A DNA stretch of 61,845 bases from Crocinitomicaceae bacterium. Lineage in GTDB: Bacteria > Bacteroidota > Bacteroidia > Flavobacteriales_D > Crocinitomicaceae. This document shows, in pieces, positions 6,814-14,631 of this stretch (positions are counted from its first letter, which is position 1; the number at the start of each line of letters is the position of its first letter). A model generated the notes under the pieces. That model did no database searches, was not told the DNA's origin, and saw only the letters and a program-made list of their open reading frames with translations. The DNA lies in the NCBI GenBank assembly GCA_029252405.1, contig JAQXBM010000014.1, positions 1-61,845 on the forward strand. The letters run 5' to 3'. The translations under genes were made by a program, and so were the position numbers.

Positions 6814-8880
6814 ATGAAGAAAAACACAATTATTGCCTTGTCGATCGGTGCTGTTGTACTTATCGCTTGCGACGTTGTAAAGGAAACGACGGAAGAAATC
6901 GCAGAGGAGGCTGTTACATCAGTAGTTGGTGAAACAATCGATATTGATTACATGGACCAAGCGACGCGTCCACAAGATGATTTTTTCCAATTTGCGAATG
7001 GAACATGGACGAAAAACAATCCTGTTCCTGCATCAGAATCGCGTTGGGGAAGTTTTAACGAGCTGGATCAAGCCAACAAGGCAAAGCTGACAAAGATTCT
7101 TGAAATCGCAAAAGATGACAAAGACGCAGCGAAAGGTTCTACGAATCAAATTCTTGGTGATTACTACGAATCGTACATGAATTTGCAAGTACGAAACCAA
7201 AAAGGTGTTGAAGTGATCGAGAACGAATTGGTGCGAATTGACAAAATGAACTCAAAGAAAGATTTGGTTTACGTTGTTGCTGAACACCACCAAATGGGAA
7301 TCAATACGCTCTTTGGATTTGGCGTTGGGCAAGATTTGAAGAACGTCGATTACCACATCTCTTACATGGGACAAGGTGGAATGGGATTGCCAAACAAAGA
7401 TTACTATTTCTCTGATGACAAGGCTGAGATACGAGAACAATACGTTATTCACATTTCAGGAATGATGGAATTGTGTGGGATGAAAAATTCCGATGCAATG
7501 AACTTTGCTGAAGGTGTATTGGAGTTTGAGAAAACTTTGGCTGAAGGAGCAATGACACCGGCGGAAAGAAGAATTCCAGAAAACACTTATAACAAGCGCA
7601 GTCGAGATAAAATGACGACGCGTTCAGAAGGATTCGAATTGGAAAATTACTTCTCATTGGTTGGTTCAAATTCATTTGATTCTTTGATCGTTGGACAAGT
7701 TAAATTTATGGATGGTGTATTCCAACAGGTGAAAAACACACCACTTCAGCAATGGAAGAACTACTTGAAATGGAAAGTTGTGGATCACTACGCTGGACAC
7801 ATGAATGAGAAATTCATTGAGAAAAACTTCGCTTTCTATGGAACAGTTTTGTCTGGAAAGAAAGAAATGAAGCCATTGAATGAACGTGCAATTGATGAAA
7901 TTACGCGCATGACTTTCAGTGAAGTATTGGGTAAGGCTTTCGTTGAAAAGCACTACTCTGACGAAGCACAGCAGCGTGTAAATACAATGGTTGACAACTT
8001 GTTAATCGTTTTCCGTGAGCGAATTGAGGGCTTAGACTGGATGTCAGCGACTACGAAAAAAGAAGCGCTAAACAAATTGAATTCGATTGGACGTAAATTA
8101 GGGTTCCCGTCAAAATGGGAGGATTTCAGTGCATTGAATTTTACACCTGAAAACTACGTTGAGAACATTCGCGAAATGGCACGCTACGATCACAAGAAAA
8201 ACATGGCGAAGTTGGATGCACCAGTTGATAAAGACGAATGGGGAATGCCAGCTCACATGGTAAACGCATACTACCACCCTCTTTTGAACGAGATTGCTTT
8301 TCCAGCAGGAATTATGCAGGCGCCTTTCTTTAGTGATCAATACGAGGATGCCGTAAACTACAGTAGAATTGGAATGGTGATTGGACACGAGTTCACACAC
8401 GGATTCGACGACATGGGATCGAAATTCGCAGCGGATGGTTCATTCAAAAACTGGTGGACAGAATCTGATCGGAATTTGTTCGAAGAGCGCACATCTAAGT
8501 TAGGAGCGACCTTCTCAGGGTTCTGCCCTATTGATGGTCACTGTGTAAATCCAGACTTGACAATGGGAGAAAACATTGCCGATTTAGGAGGATTGACACT
8601 TGCTTACTATGCTTACAAGCGCACGGTTGAATACCAATCAGGAGTAAAGAAAAAAGGATACACACCTTCACAGCGCTTCTTTATTGGATTCGCTCAGTTA
8701 TGGAAAATCAACTATACGGACGAAGAGTTGAAAAACAGAATCGCGAATGATCCGCACTCTCCAGGAATGTACCGAGTGAATGGACCGTTAATGAATTGCC
8801 CGGAGTTCTTCGAAGCATTTGATGTGAAAGAAGGAGATCCAATGAGAAATTCTAGCGAAACGATTTCGAAGATTTGGTAG
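6814..8880 (+). CDS. M13 family metallopeptidase lipoprotein (PepO/neprilysin-like)
   Basis: A 688-residue zinc endopeptidase of family M13. A signal peptide with lipobox LIAC (Cys19) predicts a periplasm-facing or surface lipoprotein. The N-terminal M13 domain starts near residue 46 (DQATRPQDDFFQFANG-type start, shared by the family). Catalytic features are HEFTH at 525-529 and the ENIADLGG motif with the third zinc ligand Glu586. The PHSPGMYRVNGP segment and the terminal IW complete the family architecture. Such enzymes cut short peptides and may serve in nutrient acquisition or signal peptide turnover. It is the last gene of its operon; a palindromic element and a strong terminator follow. 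Confidence 0.93.
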   Translation: MKKNTIIALSIGAVVLIACDVVKETTEEIAEEAVTSVVGETIDIDYMDQATRPQDDFFQFANGTWTKNNPVPASESRWGSFNELDQANKAKLTKILEIAKDDKDAAKGSTNQILGDYYESYMNLQVRNQKGVEVIENELVRIDKMNSKKDLVYVVAEHHQMGINTLFGFGVGQDLKNVDYHISYMGQGGMGLPNKDYYFSDDKAEIREQYVIHISGMMELCGMKNSDAMNFAEGVLEFEKTLAEGAMTPAERRIPENTYNKRSRDKMTTRSEGFELENYFSLVGSNSFDSLIVGQVKFMDGVFQQVKNTPLQQWKNYLKWKVVDHYAGHMNEKFIEKNFAFYGTVLSGKKEMKPLNERAIDEITRMTFSEVLGKAFVEKHYSDEAQQRVNTMVDNLLIVFRERIEGLDWMSATTKKEALNKLNSIGRKLGFPSKWEDFSALNFTPENYVENIREMARYDHKKNMAKLDAPVDKDEWGMPAHMVNAYYHPLLNEIAFPAGIMQAPFFSDQYEDAVNYSRIGMVIGHEFTHGFDDMGSKFAADGSFKNWWTESDRNLFEERTSKLGATFSGFCPIDGHCVNPDLTMGENIADLGGLTLAYYAYKRTVEYQSGVKKKGYTPSQRFFIGFAQLWKINYTDEELKNRIANDPHSPGMYRVNGPLMNCPEFFEAFDVKEGDPMRNSSETISKIW

Positions 8881-8887
8881 AGAGATT

Positions 8888-8960
8888 GCACTTCGGCTCC
8901 GCTCAGTGCCCAAGGTTTCAGCTCACCATTGAAGGCGGGCGCTGAGCGGAGCCGAAGTGC
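8888..8960. repeat. REP-like imperfect palindrome
   Basis: Two 23-base arms (8888-8910 and 8938-8960) form an inverted repeat with one mismatch around a 27-base loop. The core is CTGAGCGGAGCCGAAGTGC. A partial copy, CACTGAGCGGAG, occurs at 1081-1092. Similar GAGCGGAGCCGAAG-type intergenic repeats are common in Flavobacteriia as far as I recall. It sits between the M13 peptidase stop and its terminator. Confidence 0.7.
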
Positions 8961-8980
8961 ATATTCACTATTACAAGACG

Positions 8981-9015
8981 AAAAAGCCCCATCTGTTAAT
9001 CAGATGGGGCTTTTT
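8981..9015. terminator. Strong bidirectional terminator
   Basis: A perfect 15-bp stem (8981-8995 with 9001-9015) around a TTAAT loop, with A5 on the left arm and T5 on the right. It can terminate the carboxylase-ElaA-M13 operon on the plus strand and the 52-codon gene on the minus strand. Confidence 0.9.
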
Positions 9016-9029
9016 ATATATTAATGGGT

Positions 9030-9188
9030 TTAGTTCAAATGAATCAACAATCTCGCGTTGTTTTTTCGTGTCTTCTGTACTTCAATCGACTTGCTGTAAT
9101 TCAAGATCGCGTTGAGTGTTGAAGCTTTTGGGGCACTTTTCAACTCCGTGCTAGGAGCAGTTTTAGGGTATTTTTTTAACATAGGCAT
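9030..9188 (-). CDS. Conserved-looking 52-residue basic protein
   Basis: A short open reading frame of 52 residues, rich in Lys, Ser, Thr and Asn, with the core LNAILNYSKSIEVQKTRKN followed by a hydrophobic LLIHLN end. I have the impression of similar tiny flavobacterial proteins built around an ILNYSKSIEV-like segment, but cannot confirm it here. It has two candidate start codons (Met1 at 9188, Met3 at 9182), ends 14 bases before the strong terminator at 8981-9015, and lies in an otherwise empty 563-base gap. No membrane segment, signal peptide or known motif is present. Function unknown. Confidence 0.5.
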   Translation of the reverse strand: MPMLKKYPKTAPSTELKSAPKASTLNAILNYSKSIEVQKTRKNNARLLIHLN

Positions 9189-9443
9189 GTATTTGAATTG
9201 CGTTTTACATGATTAGAACGCGATCAATTCTAGTTTATTATATACAGGTCTAAAATTATTAACTGAAAGATGCTTAATTGAAGGATTGCAAGATTCTTTC
9301 GCGAGCTAAATTCACATAGAATAAAAAGAAAAAGTGCTTATTATGATTTCAACCAAGCTATTTTTTCAATCCTTAAAATCTTTTAATTTTTTAATAGCGG
9401 ACCGAAGGGAAGCTAATCTTTCAATGAAGCGACCGAAGGACGC
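9189..9443. other. Intergenic region with a short degenerate repeat
   Basis: No gene seen. The right end carries two related segments, AGCGGACCGAAGGGA (9396-9410) and AGCGACCGAAGGACG (9428-9442), 32 bases apart. The second runs up to the stop codon of the next minus-strand gene. They share ACCGAAGG and may be remnants of an intergenic repeat. No terminator hairpin was found for the minus-strand gene that ends at 9444. Confidence 0.4.
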
Positions 9444-11516
9444 TTAGTACGACCCCACTCTCCTTCTCAAGAACCATTCTAGCCCAAGAAGCACAATCAA
9501 CAAGAAGAACAACCACTTGTAATCAATGAAATCTTTAAAGGTTGATTCGTCTGAAGTGATCGTAACGATATCTGTTCGTTTGTCGATATCATCTAACATC
9601 TTGTTCACGTTCTTCAATTTGTAGAACTTCCCATTCGAATTGTCTGCAATCTGCTGAAGCAAGTTGTGATTCGCGCTTGTCTCCAAGTTTTCCAAAGAAA
9701 TATCATTCACAACAAAAGATCCAGACTTAGAATAACTCTTTCCATTGAAGGTTGTTTTGGCTGTCCAATCGTATTTTCCAACTGGCAGTTTTCCTAATGA
9801 TAAACGATAATCCAATTCTCCTTTTGCGAAGGTGTAATCTACTTTGTCGCCATCTTGATCCGTCAGAACGAACGAAATACTCGGGTCTGTAATGCGTTCC
9901 AAAGATGAATTGTAGAACTCAGCATTGATGATTACATCATCATTTACATTGAATCTTCTAGGTAGATTTACGCGCAAGGCATCCGTGTTTTTCTTCACAA
10001 CCAAATACTGAACACTCTTTTGAATCAATTCATTGAAGCCTTTGTTTCCTTTGGTGCGTGCGTACTCCATGAGTTTCCATCTCCACAAGCCTTCACCAAT
10101 GATCGCTCCTTGCTTTCTATTTCCTGAAGTGAAATAGATGATCGGATCTTTCTTAACAACCGAACCAATTCGCTGTGTGAGTAAGATATCGCCCTGAGAG
10201 GCTCTAATCTCTCCAAAAGGAACAGTCAACGGTGGCCAGTACTCCAATCCTGAATTTAAGTCTGAAGAGGTCTCAAAGAGTTGGAATCCACTTTTAGGTG
10301 CTGCTTGCACTTCGTCTGATCTTCTACCCGACGGCATTTTCAAGCCAATCCCCAATTGAGATATTGCAGCTGGACTCGAATTATTCCCAATCATATACAA
10401 TACAGGAAGCTTCGCAGTTTTCACCTTTTGCAAGAAATTTCCGCTTGCTGATCCTCCCGGTTCGTGAAGAATTAACAGGGCATATTCTTCAAGATTACCT
10501 GAGAATTCACTCGTCAACATGGAAGTAACTTCGACATTTTCATCGCGTTCAATGACATTTTTCACAGCCGCAACGTCTGGATGTGGAGCGTTTGCGAGCA
10601 ATAAGATTTTACTTCTCGAATCAATAACTTCAACATAAAACGACCACCTGTTGTTTTCGTATGAAGATTCATTCGCCAATGATTCTAACTGAACAGTGTA
10701 GTTGACAAATCCGATTTCCGTTGCTTCCAGCATCAAGGATACATGGGTGAAATCAAGGTTTCCATCTGTATACGTAATTGGTTTTGAAGCTATTTTCTTT
10801 CCGTCTTTGTAGATCGAAACGGAACTGGCCACCTTCCCTACTCGAGCTGCTTGGATATCAACTTCAACGGGAAATTTATTTTTGTAAAATGCAATATCAT
10901 TTACTGCGACGTTGCGAATCACTTGATCACGCTTTCGAATCGTATCGCCCATTCCAACCGTGAAAATTGGAGTCAGAGCAATCTTTTCCGCTGCATAACT
11001 CGGGTCACTTCCTTTGTTGAAATTACCATCAGAAATAAAGCAGATCCCACCAATATTTTGATTGTAATACTTCGTAAACAATTCTTCAAACCCGGCATTC
11101 AGGTTGGAGAAATGATCAGAATAAGTGGGCTTGTCAGTCGAAAAGGAATTTCCTACTGAATACTGAACAACATCAAACTTATCCTTGTAGCGTTCCTTTA
11201 ACTCTTTGGTGAAATTGTCGACTCTTTGCTTGACCTTTGAGCTGTCTTTGTAATTTAGAACAGATGTCGAATTGTCAATTAAGGTGATGAAAACAGGCTT
11301 TTCTTCGCGGTGTTCCACAGACTCTAGTAAGAGACCAATTAGCAACACTCCAAGAATAAAGAGCGCCGAACTTCTCAAAGCAATGAGTCCACGTTTCATC
11401 CAAACTGAAACCTCTTCCAATCCCTTTTGTTTTCGGTAATACCAAAACGCGATTAGAACAGAAATGATCGCCCAAGGAATGAGCCACCAAATAGAAATAT
11501 CAGAGAAAAACTTCAT
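9444..11516 (-). CDS. Membrane protein with von Willebrand-like domain
   Basis: A 690-residue membrane-anchored protein. Two N-terminal membrane segments (about residues 9-26 and 46-65) are followed by a von Willebrand A-like domain whose first strand ends in the MIDAS-type motif D81-N-S-T-S85 (FITLIDNSTS). A second acidic loop, FISDGNFNKG, follows. After beta-rich regions containing a glutamine-amidotransferase-like segment (about residues 300-450) and an Ig-like region, a single helix near residues 664-682 closes the protein with RRRVGSY. This matches a group of large Bacteroidota membrane proteins related to BatA-type VWA proteins; role unknown. The promoter (TTTG-N21-TATTTTTG) places the ATG within a few bases of the transcript start. 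Confidence 0.75.
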   Translation of the reverse strand: MKFFSDISIWWLIPWAIISVLIAFWYYRKQKGLEEVSVWMKRGLIALRSSALFILGVLLIGLLLESVEHREEKPVFITLIDNSTSVLNYKDSSKVKQRVDNFTKELKERYKDKFDVVQYSVGNSFSTDKPTYSDHFSNLNAGFEELFTKYYNQNIGGICFISDGNFNKGSDPSYAAEKIALTPIFTVGMGDTIRKRDQVIRNVAVNDIAFYKNKFPVEVDIQAARVGKVASSVSIYKDGKKIASKPITYTDGNLDFTHVSLMLEATEIGFVNYTVQLESLANESSYENNRWSFYVEVIDSRSKILLLANAPHPDVAAVKNVIERDENVEVTSMLTSEFSGNLEEYALLILHEPGGSASGNFLQKVKTAKLPVLYMIGNNSSPAAISQLGIGLKMPSGRRSDEVQAAPKSGFQLFETSSDLNSGLEYWPPLTVPFGEIRASQGDILLTQRIGSVVKKDPIIYFTSGNRKQGAIIGEGLWRWKLMEYARTKGNKGFNELIQKSVQYLVVKKNTDALRVNLPRRFNVNDDVIINAEFYNSSLERITDPSISFVLTDQDGDKVDYTFAKGELDYRLSLGKLPVGKYDWTAKTTFNGKSYSKSGSFVVNDISLENLETSANHNLLQQIADNSNGKFYKLKNVNKMLDDIDKRTDIVTITSDESTFKDFIDYKWLFFLLIVLLGLEWFLRRRVGSY

Positions 11517-11523
11517 GCGATAT

Positions 11524-11556
11524 CAAAAATAACAAACTCGTTGACAACAGGACAAA
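11524..11556 (-). promoter_or_regulatory. Promoter of the VWA-like membrane protein gene
   Basis: On the minus strand, TTTG (11553-11556) and TATTTTTG (11524-11531) are separated by 21 bases, close to the Bacteroidota -33/-7 arrangement. The box ends seven bases before the ATG, so the leader would be about three bases. The -33 TTTG lies inside the T tract of the upstream gene's terminator. Confidence 0.55.
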
Positions 11557-11589
11557 AAAAAGCGTCCCACCGATTAATTGATGGGACGC
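11554..11589 (-). terminator. Terminator of the DUF3078 gene
   Basis: GCGTCCCA (11562-11569) pairs with TGGGACGC (11582-11589). On the minus strand the stem is followed by eight T residues. It lies 28 bases past the stop codon of the DUF3078 gene. Confidence 0.85.
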
Positions 11590-11617
11590 CGTGTAGTAGA
11601 TTAGAAGTAGCTAAAAA

Positions 11618-12517
11618 CTATTTCTTATCTGTGAAGTTTTTCATCGTGTACGAAACTCCTAATCCTAAAACTGATTTGAATTGTGTTCTTGGACCCGTGT
11701 TCCCGTTGCTATCTGTAATTCTGATATCATCATCGTAGATCAAGTTCCACAATAATGAAGCTGAGAACCAGTTGTTCACTTTGAATGAGAATAAGATTTC
11801 CGCGTTCACGTCAATGTTCTGTGGTTTTTCGATGTAATTCGAGAACAACTCTATCTTGGATTTCATCTCAATATTCTTGAACAATTCTTTGTTGTACTTC
11901 ATTTTGAAGTATGCCCCGAACTCACCACGGAACGTCTCCCCTGCATCAACACCAAAAGAACCAACAGCTGACAACGTTGGATCAGTTACAAAGGTCATTT
12001 TCGATGCTAAAGGTGAAAGGAAAGCTGAGAAATTATCATTTGGCGTGTAATCGATACCCAAAGATAAGTTTACGTATCCTGGCGCCATGAACGTCGATGT
12101 TCTAACCAATGACTCATCCAAACCTTCAATAAACTGTGTTCGGAATGAACCTAGCATAGAAAGGTAATAGTGTTCTTTCAATTTGTACCCTAAGTTCGTT
12201 GCAAGCTCCATACGGTCGTCTGTTTTTTGCAATTCGCTGCCAACTTCAGCATCCAAATACTGCATTCCTCCAAGCGCCGCTCCAAGGTCATTGTCCCATT
12301 TAAGGTTTCCCTTTTCGTACTTCGCTGACGCTGCAACGTATCCCAATAAAGCGATGTTGTTACGTCCTCCAGCATTCCAGTTTACAAATGAACTTTGCGT
12401 CCCATTTAAGCCATAAATTGCTTTTAGTCTCCAGTTCGAAGGAATGGTATCTTCCTGAGCGTGTGCACTTGACAAAGCGATAATAGCAAAAAGCGCAATA
12501 ATTAGGTTCTTTCTCAT
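11618..12517 (-). CDS. DUF3078 domain secreted protein
   Basis: A 299-residue protein with a cleavable signal peptide (MRKNLIIALFAIIALSSAHA, cleavage before QED). The mature part begins with WRLKAIYGLNGTQSSFVNW, the N-terminal signature of DUF3078, then alternating aromatic/hydrophobic strands typical of an outer-membrane or periplasmic beta-barrel-like protein, ending with LGVSYTMKNF. The family is widespread in Bacteroidota and its role is unknown. An upstream in-frame TTG would add five residues; the ATG at 12517 fits the signal peptide and sits 24 bases from a TAAATTTG box. It has its own terminator. Confidence 0.85.
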   Translation of the reverse strand: MRKNLIIALFAIIALSSAHAQEDTIPSNWRLKAIYGLNGTQSSFVNWNAGGRNNIALLGYVAASAKYEKGNLKWDNDLGAALGGMQYLDAEVGSELQKTDDRMELATNLGYKLKEHYYLSMLGSFRTQFIEGLDESLVRTSTFMAPGYVNLSLGIDYTPNDNFSAFLSPLASKMTFVTDPTLSAVGSFGVDAGETFRGEFGAYFKMKYNKELFKNIEMKSKIELFSNYIEKPQNIDVNAEILFSFKVNNWFSASLLWNLIYDDDIRITDSNGNTGPRTQFKSVLGLGVSYTMKNFTDKK

Positions 12518-12541
12518 TTTTCTTGTTTTCAATTTCAGTTA

Positions 12542-12574
12542 CAAATTTAACGCTCTCCTTTTAATACATGTCAA
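12542..12574 (-). promoter_or_regulatory. Promoter of the DUF3078 gene
   Basis: The minus strand has TAAATTTG at 12542-12549 (perfect -7 box) and TTG at 12572-12574, a 22-base spacing. The predicted leader is about 18-20 bases to the ATG at 12517. Confidence 0.5.
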
Positions 12575-12689
12575 CAAAGTTCGTTTTTTCTGTCAGTTGT
12601 AGGAAAATTAGGGTGAATTGTACAATAACTGCTGCTCTGCACAGTCGTTTTTTATTGTTATTTTCGTGGCTCAAAACAAAGATATTACG

Positions 12690-13868
12690 ATGAGTAAAGA
12701 AGTTTATATAGTATCAGCAGTTAGAACACCAATGGGAAGTTTTGGTGGTGCACTTTCAAGTGTTCCTGCAACGAAATTAGGAGCTACTGCAATTAAAGGA
12801 GCACTTGAGAAAGCAGGAATCTCTCCAGAAGTGGTAAATGAGGTTTACATGGGGAATGTACTTCAAGCTGGATTAGGTCAGGCACCTGCTCGACAAGCAT
12901 CAATTTTCGCTGGAATCAACGAAAACGTTCCTTGTACAACAGTAAACAAAGTATGTGCATCAGGAATGAAAGCTTTGAGTATGGCTGCACAATCGATTAT
13001 TGCTGGAGATAACGACGTAGTTGTTGCAGGAGGAATGGAAAACATGAGTTCAGTTCCACATTACTACAATGCGCGTAAAGCAACTAAGCTTGGGAATGTG
13101 AAAATGATCGATGGAATGGTAAACGACGGTTTGACTGACGTTTACAATGAAGTTCACATGGGAGTTTGTGCTGATAAATGTGCAACTGAAAACAACATTT
13201 CAAGAGAAGATCAAGATAACTTCGCAATTGAGTCATACAACCGTGCGGCAACTGCTTGGGATGCTGGAAAATTCGATGATGAAATCATTCCAGTTGAAGT
13301 GCCACAGCGTCGTGGAGATGCGATTATCGTAGATAAAGACGAAGAATACACAAACGTTCGAATGGAGAAGATTCCACAATTGCGTGCTGTATTCACGAAA
13401 GAAGGAACAGTAACTGCAGCAAACGCCTCAACATTGAATGATGGTGCTTCTGCTTTGGTGTTGATGAGCAAAGAGAAAGTTGATGAATTAGGCGTTACTC
13501 CAATCGCGAAGATCGTTGGTTACGGAGATGCAGCACACGAGCCAGAATGGTTCACTACTGCTCCATCGAAAGCTGTTCCAGTTGCATTGAAGAAAGCTGG
13601 TTTGTCTACTTCTGATATTGATTTCTGGGAATTGAACGAAGCATTTTCAGTTGTAGGAATTGTAAATACGCAGAAATTAGGATTGGATCCTGCTAAAGTT
13701 GACGTGAACGGAGGAGCAGTTGCACTCGGTCACCCACTTGGAAGTTCAGGTTCAAGAATCATTGTGACATTGATTAACGTGCTGAAACAGAACGGAGGAA
13801 AGTACGGAGGTGCTGGAATTTGTAATGGAGGCGGTGGTGCTTCTGCGATGATTATCGAGAACATATAG
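12690..13868 (+). CDS. Acetyl-CoA C-acetyltransferase (thiolase)
   Basis: A 392-residue type II biosynthetic-like thiolase that condenses two acetyl-CoA or cleaves 3-ketoacyl-CoA. The catalytic residues are at the canonical positions of the Zoogloea enzyme: Cys89 (VNKVCASGMKA), His348 (ALGHPLGSSG) and Cys378 (GICNGGGGASAM), together with NEAFSVV. The reading frame is open 24 codons further upstream, but those residues do not resemble a thiolase; MSKEVYIVSAVRTP at 12690 is the standard N-terminus. A TATTTTCG sequence at 12659-12666 may be the -7 box. It is monocistronic, followed by a terminator. Likely role: fatty-acid or branched-chain amino-acid degradation, or acetoacetyl-CoA synthesis. 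Confidence 0.95.
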   Translation: MSKEVYIVSAVRTPMGSFGGALSSVPATKLGATAIKGALEKAGISPEVVNEVYMGNVLQAGLGQAPARQASIFAGINENVPCTTVNKVCASGMKALSMAAQSIIAGDNDVVVAGGMENMSSVPHYYNARKATKLGNVKMIDGMVNDGLTDVYNEVHMGVCADKCATENNISREDQDNFAIESYNRAATAWDAGKFDDEIIPVEVPQRRGDAIIVDKDEEYTNVRMEKIPQLRAVFTKEGTVTAANASTLNDGASALVLMSKEKVDELGVTPIAKIVGYGDAAHEPEWFTTAPSKAVPVALKKAGLSTSDIDFWELNEAFSVVGIVNTQKLGLDPAKVDVNGGAVALGHPLGSSGSRIIVTLINVLKQNGGKYGGAGICNGGGGASAMIIENI

Positions 13869-13889
13869 TCAATTACACAAATACTTGGG

Positions 13890-13928
13890 CCCCACTTCGT
13901 TAATATTCGAAGTGGGGTCTTTTTTTTG
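13890..13928 (+). terminator. Terminator of the thiolase gene
   Basis: CCCCACTTCG (13890-13899) pairs perfectly with CGAAGTGGGG (13909-13918), with a nine-base loop, followed by TCTTTTTTTT. It is 21 bases after the thiolase stop codon. Confidence 0.9.
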
Positions 13929-13958
13929 CTTATCCCTTTTTTGCTTGAGTAAAATTTG
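13925..13958 (+). promoter_or_regulatory. Possible promoter of the 131-residue gene
   Basis: TTTG (13925-13928), 21 bases, then TAAAATTTG (13950-13958), which has one base more than the TAnnTTTG consensus. It is 23 bases before the ATG at 13982. The -33 TTTG is part of the T tract of the thiolase terminator. Confidence 0.3.
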
Positions 13959-13981
13959 TAAATTAGTTCACCATCCAAACC

Positions 13982-14377
13982 ATGAACCGCATGATAGATA
14001 ACATCCGATTTCAAAAAAATGAAGAGTATATCGAAGTCAAGGACGGAAAGTACTTCGTGAACATAAACATGTCAACCTCAGAAGGAAAGGACTCAATTTT
14101 AATTGATCTTCCAGCGCTTGAAATTCATTCTTATGCGAGCAGGCAGGACAAAATTGATCAGGAAATTCACGATGCGATCCTTTCTTTCATTCATCATTGG
14201 ATCAAAGTAAAAGGAGAAAAATTGTTTACTGAGCACATGGAATCACTAGGATTTGAGAAAAAATCAATAGAAGCAGCAATCAAACCAACAGTATTTGCAA
14301 AACGAGCATCAACCTTAAACAGTTATTCTGAAAGCAAATCATTGAAAAAATACTCGGAAGAATTTGAATTGGCCTAA
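13982..14377 (+). CDS. Unrecognised 131-residue protein
   Basis: A 131-residue soluble protein I do not recognise. The N-terminal half (residues 1-75) alternates charged and hydrophobic residues in a likely beta-beta-alpha layout (KDGKYFVNINMS, then ILIDLPALEIHSYASRQDKIDQ). This vaguely recalls the HicB-type RNase H-like fold, but there is no diagnostic match. The C-terminal half is helical and Lys/Ser rich. It is followed after 39 bases by the 67-residue gene, suggesting a two-gene unit. The region is bounded by the thiolase terminator on the left and bshA, convergent, on the right. No membrane segment or signal peptide. Confidence 0.5.
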   Translation: MNRMIDNIRFQKNEEYIEVKDGKYFVNINMSTSEGKDSILIDLPALEIHSYASRQDKIDQEIHDAILSFIHHWIKVKGEKLFTEHMESLGFEKKSIEAAIKPTVFAKRASTLNSYSESKSLKKYSEEFELA

Positions 14378-14416
14378 TTCTACGAAAGAACTATTTCACT
14401 AACAAAAACTACACAA

Positions 14417-14620
14417 ATGTCAAGAAAAGTAACCCTCGGACCTAAAGTGTTCAATTTAAAAAGAGATCGTGATCAAATTGCGAAATCGTACCCTCCAAAT
14501 GAGCGAGAGGTTGCTCAATTTCTATCAGCTAAAAACGCATCTGGCAAATTAGATGGCATGCTTAATGAACAGGTGTTTGAATTGATTTCACACGAGTTAG
14601 GGCATACAATGCAGCAGTAG
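14417..14620 (+). CDS. 67-residue protein ending in an HELGH motif
   Basis: A 67-residue basic protein with a C-terminal ISHELGHTMQQ, which fits the gluzincin-type HExxH zinc-site motif. The protein stops seven residues after the start of the motif, so a third zinc ligand and the rest of a catalytic domain are missing. It could be a remnant of a larger metallopeptidase, a small metal-binding protein, or a chance match. The stop codon lies 11 bases before the convergent end of bshA, so no longer domain can follow. The upstream 131-residue gene is 39 bases away on the same strand. ATG at 14417 preceded by an A-rich leader. Confidence 0.4.
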   Translation: MSRKVTLGPKVFNLKRDRDQIAKSYPPNEREVAQFLSAKNASGKLDGMLNEQVFELISHELGHTMQQ

Positions 14621-14631
14621 CTGTCGTTACT

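Noticed and set aside
13982-14377. HicB-type antitoxin
   Set aside because: Only a loose strand/helix similarity; no HicA-like partner and no DNA-binding segment.
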